A stretch of DNA of 22,436 nt, taken from JBFMDN01 sp040753915 (GTDB lineage: Bacteria > Desulfobacterota > Desulfomonilia > Desulfomonilales > Desulfomonilaceae). Positions 7,700 through 14,764 of this stretch are shown here, piece by piece. The notes under the pieces are model-generated. The model ran no database searches and had not been told where the DNA came from. It saw only the letters and a program-made list of their open reading frames with translations. How positions within the stretch are numbered: the first letter of the stretch is position 1; every line of letters starts with the position of its first letter. The stretch spans positions 1 through 22,436 of the forward strand of contig JBFMDN010000082.1 in assembly GCA_040753915.1 (NCBI GenBank), in the 5' to 3' direction. The position numbers and the translations under genes are program-made.

Positions 7700-8030
7700 C
7701 AAATCGGGAAGGTAGAGATTCGATCGTGAGGCTTTCACGAGGGATCTACCACCACCCATTCGGAATTCTTGTCATATTCGACGTTTGTTTCCGCTTCTTT
7801 GTTTGTCACTATCGGAGCGAGCGGGGTCTTTTTCCCGAAGGATCGGGTTGCAGCCGCCATGTCAGACAACGAGAGCGGAAATTGGAGCAGCCTTGGTTTA
7901 TGGAGGAAGGAGCACCTCCACGCTGGGCTAGTTCTTATGTGTCGGGGCAAAATCTAATGCAGAGCTCTTTCGTCGGACGTTGACAGCCGCGTGAGGGCGA
8001 GCACCGATCAAGCAGGCGAGGGGTATAGTA

Positions 8031-8381
8031 GTGAACAGGCCCCAAGGAATGGATCCCGAATCTGAAGGGCACCCGCAGGACCTTTCTGAGGTCATGGACT
8101 TTTCTCGATATGACCTGCGCACGACCATTCGACTTATCGTGCTCAGTGGAGAATCTCGGCGAGTGGACGTAAAGAGGGGGAGCCGGCAAGGGCTTATTTT
8201 TATCAGAGGCGGAGAAATCTATCGCGTCGAAACTGCTGAGCTCGCTGGAGACGAAGCATTTTTCGACATTCTTTCGTGGGATAGAACGAGCCATACGGAT
8301 TACCGAGAAGAAGAGTGTCCTGAGAAGAATGTGAGGGTGCCTACCCATGTGCTTCTGAAGCTCTTGGAAGGCAAGGCATAG
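8031..8381 (+). CDS. Stand-alone PATAN (DUF4388) domain protein
   Basis: This 116-residue protein consists almost entirely of a PATAN/DUF4388 domain (residues about 20-115). It shows the family pattern: a beta strand with RRVDVKRGSRQGLIFIRGGEIYRVE, then an acidic AELAGDEAFFDILSW helix and a C-terminal LLKLLEGK helix. The family is known from the N-terminus of cyanobacterial PatA and PixG-type regulators, usually joined to receivers, where it is thought to bind output partners. The GTG start has GAGGGG seven bases upstream. It is the first gene of the chemosensory cluster. The next gene carries its own PATAN domain, so the two may interact or compete for a target. The precise role is unknown. 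Confidence 0.75.
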   Translation: MNRPQGMDPESEGHPQDLSEVMDFSRYDLRTTIRLIVLSGESRRVDVKRGSRQGLIFIRGGEIYRVETAELAGDEAFFDILSWDRTSHTDYREEECPEKNVRVPTHVLLKLLEGKA

Positions 8382-8569
8382 AACTGCGAACCCGCAATCA
8401 GGAGGGGGTGGCCGGATAGAGCCCCCGAAACGGTTGGCACAAGCACGGCCTCGCTCGTTAGCACCCCACAGGGGTAGCAATCAGCTTGAGTGTACGCTTC
8501 CTCATGTCCCCATAAGGAAGATGTGCCCCTGAGAACTCCCATCGGAATCAGGTTCCGAAGGAGCAACTC

Positions 8570-10399
8570 TTGTCTGAAAAAAGGATCCTTCTGGTAGAGC
8601 TGGATCAGATCCTTGCCGGCCAATTGGAGAAGCATCTCGACGGCTACGGCTCCGAGTGCGCTGTGCTTTCGGTCCGCTCTGTGGACGAAGCCCTCCAGGT
8701 CTTGCGACGCAATGACGTGGACCTCGTTGTTGCCGAGCATTCGGGCGTGGGAACTGAGAGAATCGATGGGATCGCCTTGTTACGATCGATCCGAGCAGCC
8801 GAATTGCCTGTGCGGACGATTCTTTCTGCCGCGGAGTATCTGGAAGGCGACAGGATTGCCGCGCTTGCCCTCGGGTGTTCGAGCTTTCTCGTCAGACCGT
8901 ACCCTGAGGACAAATTCGCAGATCTTGTTTTCAACATGCTCTGCCCGATTCAAGGGTTTACCGGGCGCCTCGTGGGCATGAAGCTCGAGGACGTGATCCA
9001 GATGTTTTGCTACAGGAAGGATAGCACCCTCCTTACCGTGGGCCACAATGGGGAAACCGGTACCATTTACGTTGAAGACGGCGGCATTGTACACGCGGAG
9101 TGCGATTCCTTGTCGGGTGTGGATGCATTTTACGAGATTTTGGGCTGGGAGAGCGGTGAATTCCTTTCGCAAGTGATCCTTTCCGTACCGATGAGAACCG
9201 TGTTCATGGAGTGGCAGAGTCTCCTGATGGAAGGAATACGTCAGAGGGACGAGATCCGTCATGCATTGGAAGGCCCTTCGGAGCCTGGCGCGTTGCACAT
9301 TCCGGCCGCACTTTCGTCCGAAAGCCGATCCGCGGAACCTGGAAACCACGGGGATCAACTCAAGCGGGTGATGATAGTCGATGACTCCCGCTTTATACGT
9401 AAAATCGTTCAGGAAATAGTGGAATCGGACTGCAACTTGCGCGTCGTCGGGTACGCCACCAACGGACAAGAAGCTCTTGCAAAGATCGATGAGCTCAAGC
9501 CGGATCTCATACTGTTAGACTGGGATATGCCCATCATGAAGGGGAGCACGACGCTGATGCACATCATGATACGCAGCCCTTGTCCGGTAGTCGTACTAAG
9601 TGGGTTTACCGGAGGTGTGGGAGCTAACCCCTTCGATCTGCTCTGTCTCGGTGGGGTGGATTTTCTCCGTAAGCCTCAGAATAACTGGAGGATAGACGGT
9701 AAAGCAGACGATCTCGTCAAACGCATCAAGGCCGCGAGCGAAATTCACTTCGAAAGGATTAGAAGAGTGAAGATTCCAGCGGTGGTTGCCCATGCTCCGG
9801 AGGCGGGGGCGAGGCGGCCGTCGCGTATGGTCTCTGTAATGGCCTCGTCCACCGGGGGCAGCATCGATTTGATTCGGATCGTCCCTCTCCTGCAGCACGA
9901 TCTTCCTAGTGGCATCATCGTGCTTCACGACATGCAAGATCAGGCGATAGCCTCTTTTATTGACTATCTGGACAGGAGGAGTAGAATTGCCGTTCAGTCC
10001 CTGGTATCGGGTGAGTCAATCCTGGAAGGCGTGTGCTACGTGCACCCTGCAAGTGTGCCGGTAGAGCTCGTGCGAAGCGGAGAGACCATCTGTGCGAAAA
10101 TTCTCTTCGACATGCCGGGACAAACGGTTCTCGATCACTTTCTCATATCAGCGGCTAAGGTGATGGGACGACACCTTGTCGCATTGATCCTTTCTGGCGA
10201 TTCTAGCAGCGGCTCGCTCGGTTTGAAAGCCGTCAAGCGAATGGAAGGGGTCATCATGGCTCAGGATCCCATGACAAGTGTAGATCCGAGAATGGCGCAG
10301 GCCGCCCTCAACGAAGGGGTGGTGGATTATACATGTGCTGCTGACAACGTGGCGCAGACGTTTCAACACCTGATCAGGCAGGTAGCATCAAAGGTTTGA
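8570..10399 (+). CDS. Multidomain response regulator: pseudo-receiver, PATAN, receiver, CheB-like
   Basis: This 609-residue protein has four modules. Residues 1-125 form a degenerate receiver in which Glu56 replaces the phospho-aspartate and Arg109 the conserved lysine. Residues about 128-225 form a PATAN/DUF4388 domain. Residues 265-390 form a normal receiver (DD271-272, Asp317, Ser344, Lys368). Residues 418-605 resemble the CheB methylesterase. In the last, Ser427 (SSTGG) and His453 are at the spacing of the catalytic pair, but the GSDG aspartate has become Ser547 (SSSG). Esterase or deamidase activity is therefore doubtful. The TTG start has AAGGAG seven bases upstream and no better start exists nearby. 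It is probably phosphorylated by the CheA of this cluster and acts as an output regulator through PATAN or pseudo-CheB contacts. Confidence 0.85.
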   Translation: MSEKRILLVELDQILAGQLEKHLDGYGSECAVLSVRSVDEALQVLRRNDVDLVVAEHSGVGTERIDGIALLRSIRAAELPVRTILSAAEYLEGDRIAALALGCSSFLVRPYPEDKFADLVFNMLCPIQGFTGRLVGMKLEDVIQMFCYRKDSTLLTVGHNGETGTIYVEDGGIVHAECDSLSGVDAFYEILGWESGEFLSQVILSVPMRTVFMEWQSLLMEGIRQRDEIRHALEGPSEPGALHIPAALSSESRSAEPGNHGDQLKRVMIVDDSRFIRKIVQEIVESDCNLRVVGYATNGQEALAKIDELKPDLILLDWDMPIMKGSTTLMHIMIRSPCPVVVLSGFTGGVGANPFDLLCLGGVDFLRKPQNNWRIDGKADDLVKRIKAASEIHFERIRRVKIPAVVAHAPEAGARRPSRMVSVMASSTGGSIDLIRIVPLLQHDLPSGIIVLHDMQDQAIASFIDYLDRRSRIAVQSLVSGESILEGVCYVHPASVPVELVRSGETICAKILFDMPGQTVLDHFLISAAKVMGRHLVALILSGDSSSGSLGLKAVKRMEGVIMAQDPMTSVDPRMAQAALNEGVVDYTCAADNVAQTFQHLIRQVASKV

Positions 10400-10427
10400 G
10401 GCTGCTATCAATTTCAGGAGAAGGCCC

Positions 10428-10973
10428 ATGAACGCTAGGGACCGAACGGCACGGGCGGCTGCGGAGCCCGAACGGTTGGTGCAGATGATCAGTTTTACCT
10501 TGGGCGCCGAACGGTTCGGAGTGGAAATCCTCGACGTTCAAGAAATCATCATGATGTCGTCCGTTACTGAGATTCCCAATTCTCCCGACTTCGTGGAAGG
10601 GGTCATAAACTTGCGGGGAAACATCATTCCCGTACTCGACCTCCGGAAACGACTGCGAATGCGCAAGCTCCGGCCTCAGGAAGAGCGTGCTCCGGGTACG
10701 CGCATCCTCGTGGTGGAAATCGACGGAAACGTGACGGGATTCATCGTGGATTCGGTAGCCAAAGTTCTCAGCGTTCCGGCCCAAAAGATTAATCCTCCGC
10801 CGGATATTATTGTCGCAGGAGTGCAAAGCCAATACATTGGCGGTGTCGTGCACTTAGACGAGGGGATTATGGTTATCCTGGACTTCAGGAAAATACTCTC
10901 CGGTGAGGAAAAGGCGGCACTCGGCACGGTGAGCAGAATGCTGCCTGCCCTTTCGGAAGACTCGACTCCTTGA
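10428..10973 (+). CDS. cheW: CheW chemotaxis coupling protein
   Basis: This 181-residue adaptor links chemoreceptor tips to the CheA kinase P5 domain. The CheW fold is evident from residue 18 onward: ISFTLGAERFGVEILDVQEI, the IPNSPDFVEGVINLRGNIIPVLDLR core, GFIVDSVAKV and GGVVHLDEGIMVILDFRKIL. It is slightly long because of a 17-residue N-terminus and a 20-residue C-terminal tail. The ATG has AGGAGAAGG upstream and follows the previous gene by 28 nt. It is the only CheW gene in the window and presumably pairs with the receptor and kinase downstream. Confidence 0.95.
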   Translation: MNARDRTARAAAEPERLVQMISFTLGAERFGVEILDVQEIIMMSSVTEIPNSPDFVEGVINLRGNIIPVLDLRKRLRMRKLRPQEERAPGTRILVVEIDGNVTGFIVDSVAKVLSVPAQKINPPPDIIVAGVQSQYIGGVVHLDEGIMVILDFRKILSGEEKAALGTVSRMLPALSEDSTP

Positions 10974-11099
10974 GCGCACCACTGTGGTCGATCTTGGACG
11001 AACGGTGTCAGGGTGGAGCACGGACGGTCTTGGAGACATGGAGAGGTAAGATATGTGTAAACAAAGGACACAAGAGACTATTCCGGGGAGGAAAAGACA

Positions 11100-13529
11100 A
11101 TGAAGAAATCTCTCAAGCTGCGTCCTGGAAGGCTGCGTCTCGGGAGTAGCATCCGGTACAAGCTTCTTTTCTGGTTCTTGATCATCGCTCTGTTCCCGTT
11201 CATTGTTTCGGGATATCTCGGGTACAGGACCATCGTTAGTGAATCGATGGACTCGGTCAAGCGGGAAACCCTGACCTTGGCCCAATCTGCCGGTCAGACC
11301 GCGTCGGAATTCATGAACGAGCGCTGCAGTGACATCCTCGTGTGGTCGGACCTTCGCCTTATCAAGGAAGCATTGGAGGTCGCTGAAGTACGTGAGGACG
11401 CGTCTGAGACGCTGCGAGAAATGGTTCGACTCTATGGCGCGTACCAGGCCGTAGCCCTCGCGGACGCGAATGGAATAGTCATTGCGTCCAGTTGGCCCGG
11501 CATGATCGGTCTTGACATGTCGGGCCAAGAGGTATTCAAAGGAGCCAAAGAGGGAAAGCTTAGACTGCAGGACGTCCATCGAGATACCCTCGTAGAGAAG
11601 ATAGATCCCACTTCCAAAGGGTGGACTCTCACTATCGGCGCTCCGGTCAAAGTCGCTGGCAATGTGATGGGAGTTATGTTGTCTTACCTGAAGATGGAAC
11701 CCTTGGAAAAACTCATGGCCGACATCAAAGTGGGTAAGACAGGGTACATTTATATTCTCAACAACAAGCCGACAGCAATTGTTCATCCTAATAGAGCGCT
11801 CCTTGGTCTGCCTTTGACACATCCTCAGATTAATCTGCCGCAACTCGAGGATGTGGTCAAGAACAAGCGATCTTCGTTGACGTACAAATTCAAGAATGTC
11901 AAGACGGGACAGATGGATGATAAGATCGTCAGCTTCTCATATCCCGGAGGATTGGGAAACTTTCCCGGTTTAGGATGGGCAGTTGCTGCAGGAGCCGACA
12001 GATCTGAGCTTCTCGGATTCCTCCAGGACATTATTCGCTACAACACGATTGTTGCTGTAGTCGTCTTCTTCGTCGTTGTCATTGTGGCCATTCTCATCGC
12101 AGGAACGATCTCCAAGCCTATCAGCCGCTTGGCAGCGGTCATGTCGCAAGTGGGTCAAAACCTCGATCTGACCCTCCGGGCGCCCGTGACATCAAAGGAC
12201 GAGATCGGTCAGACCGCGGAAACGTTCAACGGGCTTCTGGAAAGGCTTCAGGGGGCTTTCGCCTCGGTTATGGACGCGGTGGAAAAGGTCCGTCAGTCTG
12301 CTTCTGCGGTGAATGAGGTTACCATGAACATCGTGGTAAACGCTACAGCCCAGGCAGAGCGTGCCCGAAACGTGCTTGATCGGGTCACGGCCATGGGAGA
12401 GACGGCCCAGGAAGTTCAGGCAAACGTGCTCGAGACCAAGCGAGCAGCAACGGTGACATCCGAATCCCTTGAGAGCATGTCTTTGGAGATAGAAGGCATG
12501 GCCCAGAGCGCGGGGCACCAGGACACCCAGAGCCGTGAAGGGCAGTCCATTGTCGATGCCATGGGTGAAACCGCTCGGGAAGTTTCCGGAAAAGCGACCG
12601 AACAGTTCAACGCAGCACAGGCCACATCTGAAGCGGTGAACCGCATGGTTCAGGTTATCGAGGAAGTGGCCAAGAGCGCTACCGAAGCGGCGAGACAGTC
12701 GGAGCTGACCGACAAGTTCGCTCGGGAAGGTGGCGAAGCGGTTGAAAAGGTCGTTCAGGGTATGAGAGGCATTGCGGACAGCTCTGAACAGATCAACGAG
12801 ATCATGGTCGTGATCTCATCCATTGCCGAACAAACGAACCTGCTCGCTCTGAACGCTGCCATCGAGGCTGCTCGAGCCGGGGAACACGGCAAGGGGTTCG
12901 CTGTCGTCGCGGACGAAGTGCGAAAGCTGGCGGAGAGAACTGCAGAATCAACGAATGAAATCGGCGATCTTATCAAGGAAAGTAATAAGAGAGTTGAAGA
13001 AGGAGAGCGGTTGTCGGCTAGTAGCCGGGATGCGCTTAAACAGATCCAAGAAGCTGTTGCTAGAACCAACCAACTGATCGGCGGCATTTCCCAGAGTGCC
13101 ATTCGCCAGACCGAAGATGCCGCGAGAGTCCAGGAAGCTATGGAAAGACTCACATACCTGGCTCAGGACATTCTCGGTCTGACCGCAGAGCAGGCAAAAC
13201 GCCGTGAGAGGGCTGCCGGTCTGATGGGCGAGATGCGTAATTTGAGCTCGTCAATTCTGAACAAGGCTGGATCGGGCGTGGAGACTTCCCGCACTGTAAC
13301 TCAGGAAATGATCGGAGTTACCGATCGTGCCGAAAAGGTGACAAGGTTGACGGGACTGCAGTCCGAGAGGGCCGCGGTGCTCAGACAGATCATGTCGGAA
13401 ATGGCCGATGTTGCCAGCCGCAATGCCGAAGGTGCTGCAGGTGCGTCCGAAACCACCCAAGAGCTGGCACAGACGGCAGACCGGCTCGGTCAACTGGTCG
13501 AGCAATTCCGCATCTCGAGGGACGTATAG
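11100..13529 (+). CDS. Methyl-accepting chemotaxis protein (Cache-HAMP-signalling domain)
   Basis: This 809-residue inner-membrane chemoreceptor has TM1 at about 21-42, an extracytoplasmic double-Cache-type sensor (about 45-310), TM2 at about 316-338, HAMP (about 338-392) and a long coiled-coil signalling domain. The hairpin tip near residues 576-620 is well conserved (EQTNLLALNAAIEAARAGE, GKGFAVVADEVRKLAERT) and should bind CheA and CheW. The cytoplasmic coiled coil is long, about 190-200 residues on each side of the tip. No clear match to the classical methylation consensus was found, although AMGETAQEV and AMGETAREV recur before the tip. There is no C-terminal CheR-tethering pentapeptide. 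The ATG has GGAGG eight bases upstream. The ligand is unknown; Cache domains often bind small organic acids or amino acids. Confidence 0.93.
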   Translation: MKKSLKLRPGRLRLGSSIRYKLLFWFLIIALFPFIVSGYLGYRTIVSESMDSVKRETLTLAQSAGQTASEFMNERCSDILVWSDLRLIKEALEVAEVREDASETLREMVRLYGAYQAVALADANGIVIASSWPGMIGLDMSGQEVFKGAKEGKLRLQDVHRDTLVEKIDPTSKGWTLTIGAPVKVAGNVMGVMLSYLKMEPLEKLMADIKVGKTGYIYILNNKPTAIVHPNRALLGLPLTHPQINLPQLEDVVKNKRSSLTYKFKNVKTGQMDDKIVSFSYPGGLGNFPGLGWAVAAGADRSELLGFLQDIIRYNTIVAVVVFFVVVIVAILIAGTISKPISRLAAVMSQVGQNLDLTLRAPVTSKDEIGQTAETFNGLLERLQGAFASVMDAVEKVRQSASAVNEVTMNIVVNATAQAERARNVLDRVTAMGETAQEVQANVLETKRAATVTSESLESMSLEIEGMAQSAGHQDTQSREGQSIVDAMGETAREVSGKATEQFNAAQATSEAVNRMVQVIEEVAKSATEAARQSELTDKFAREGGEAVEKVVQGMRGIADSSEQINEIMVVISSIAEQTNLLALNAAIEAARAGEHGKGFAVVADEVRKLAERTAESTNEIGDLIKESNKRVEEGERLSASSRDALKQIQEAVARTNQLIGGISQSAIRQTEDAARVQEAMERLTYLAQDILGLTAEQAKRRERAAGLMGEMRNLSSSILNKAGSGVETSRTVTQEMIGVTDRAEKVTRLTGLQSERAAVLRQIMSEMADVASRNAEGAAGASETTQELAQTADRLGQLVEQFRISRDV

Positions 13530-13568
13530 CATCGGATCCTTAACTATAGGCTTTTTGTGAGGTGTGTG

Positions 13569-13934
13569 ATGCCTATGCGAGTCCTGGTCGTAGATGACTC
13601 GGGCTTTATGAGAAAACGAATCATCGAAGAGTTGCGAGGACAGGGACATTCAGTTGTTGGCGAAGCAAAGAGTGGAGTCGAAGCAATCGAAATGTACCGG
13701 CGGCTCAGACCCGACTTGGTCACCATGGATATTACCATGCGGGACAAGGACGGTATAACGGCCGCCAGGGAAATTATCGGTGAAGATCCCGAAGCTAACA
13801 TCGTGTTCCTTACCATACTCAAGGATGAGAAGTTCAAAATAGAGGCAGAGAAGCTCGGAGCCAAAGGCTTCATCAACAAGACCGATCATCAGTCAATTGC
13901 CAAGTTCGTCCAGGAGATGGATCGAAAGCAGTAG
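13569..13934 (+). CDS. CheY-like single-domain response regulator
   Basis: This 121-residue receiver has the acidic pair DD in VLVVDDSG, the phospho-aspartate in LVTMDITM, the switch threonine in VFLTILKD and the lysine in GFINKTD. Two common residues differ: the proline after the phospho-site is Arg (TMRDKDG) and the proline after the lysine is Thr. The ATG at 13569 is preferred because GAGG lies six bases upstream; an in-frame GTG at 13557 has no such site. It is 39 nt after the receptor and just before the HAMP protein. It is probably a phosphorylation target of the local CheA; its target (flagellar motor, pilus or other) is not visible. Confidence 0.93.
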   Translation: MPMRVLVVDDSGFMRKRIIEELRGQGHSVVGEAKSGVEAIEMYRRLRPDLVTMDITMRDKDGITAAREIIGEDPEANIVFLTILKDEKFKIEAEKLGAKGFINKTDHQSIAKFVQEMDRKQ

Positions 13935-13939
13935 GGGCG

Positions 13940-14764
13940 ATGGTTCCTGCACGTTCCATATTCGCTCAATCTGACAAAGTGGAGGATGATACGCCCTCCG
14001 CGCGAACGGGCTTGCAGTACTTCAAGTGGAGCACCCATATGAACAGGCTGATGGTCCTGCTTTTCCTGCTCGGTCTTGTGGTCGTTTCGATCAGCGCCAA
14101 ATTCTTCTTCGACGCGACTCACGAGATCCAGAGCGCATCTGTCGAGGCGCCCGGCAGCCCGGCTATGAGTGCTGCCCTCTCGGCCCAAGACAACGTGGGG
14201 CTTCTCGAAACAAATCGGACCAGGTTCGCTGTTGTGCTCGTGATAACCGTGTCCTGGTTCGCTCTGGCGATGTATCTAATCGCCAGGAGGATCGTGGTCC
14301 CCGCAAATAAGATGGCGGTCGCTGCCCGACAGATGCTTCAGGGTAACTTCGGCTCCACACTGCCGAACGACTCCAAAGGTGACCTGGGTGATGTCGGGAA
14401 GCTCCTCAATGATATGTCCGCAAATTTCCAGGAAATTCTTCTGCTAACTGGTACGGCGGTGGGCAATTCCTTGGCTGCCCTGGAACGATTGGACAGCACG
14501 GTGAAAAGCGATTCCCACAGCTCCAGCGCAGAGATGCAAAAACATATCGAGGACATGAAGCGGCATCTTGGAACCCTCCAGACCATGGTACAAGAATTCA
14601 CCTTCTATCAAGCGCGATTTGACGGTCGCGCGGTTTTCGGAGACGTTGCTGATACGCAAGGAACGGGTGGTCCCGCGGTCGATCGCGAGAACCCGGCGAT
14701 GGAGGCCATAGACAAGCTCGTCATGTCTCCCGGCAGCAAACCGAAAGGGAACAGGCATGATTGA
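13940..14764 (+). CDS. HAMP-domain membrane protein without output domain
   Basis: This 274-residue protein has a basic N-terminal tail, TM1 at about 37-57, a short outside loop of some 37 residues, TM2 at about 95-115 (ending in LIARRIVVP, a typical HAMP entry) and a HAMP domain to about 168. A helical segment and a polar, probably disordered tail follow. No kinase, cyclase or receptor-signalling domain follows HAMP. The ATG at 13940 has only a poorly spaced AGGGG; an alternative ATG at 14039, with GGAG seven bases upstream, would start right before TM1 (241 residues). Its end overlaps cheA by 8 nt. The position suggests an accessory of the kinase-receptor array; the function is unknown. Confidence 0.8.
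   Translation: MVPARSIFAQSDKVEDDTPSARTGLQYFKWSTHMNRLMVLLFLLGLVVVSISAKFFFDATHEIQSASVEAPGSPAMSAALSAQDNVGLLETNRTRFAVVLVITVSWFALAMYLIARRIVVPANKMAVAARQMLQGNFGSTLPNDSKGDLGDVGKLLNDMSANFQEILLLTGTAVGNSLAALERLDSTVKSDSHSSSAEMQKHIEDMKRHLGTLQTMVQEFTFYQARFDGRAVFGDVADTQGTGGPAVDRENPAMEAIDKLVMSPGSKPKGNRHD

Noticed and set aside
7726..7983. An 85-codon frame starting with GTG just after the che promoter
   Set aside because: The nearest purine-rich stretch is too far (about 13 nt) from the GTG, the protein has no recognisable pattern, and another frame in the same interval is equally plausible.
10854..11843. A 329-codon open frame on the minus strand across the cheW end and receptor start
   Set aside because: It lies antisense to two clearly real genes, has no family-like content and no ribosome binding site, and is typical of shadow frames in GC-rich DNA.
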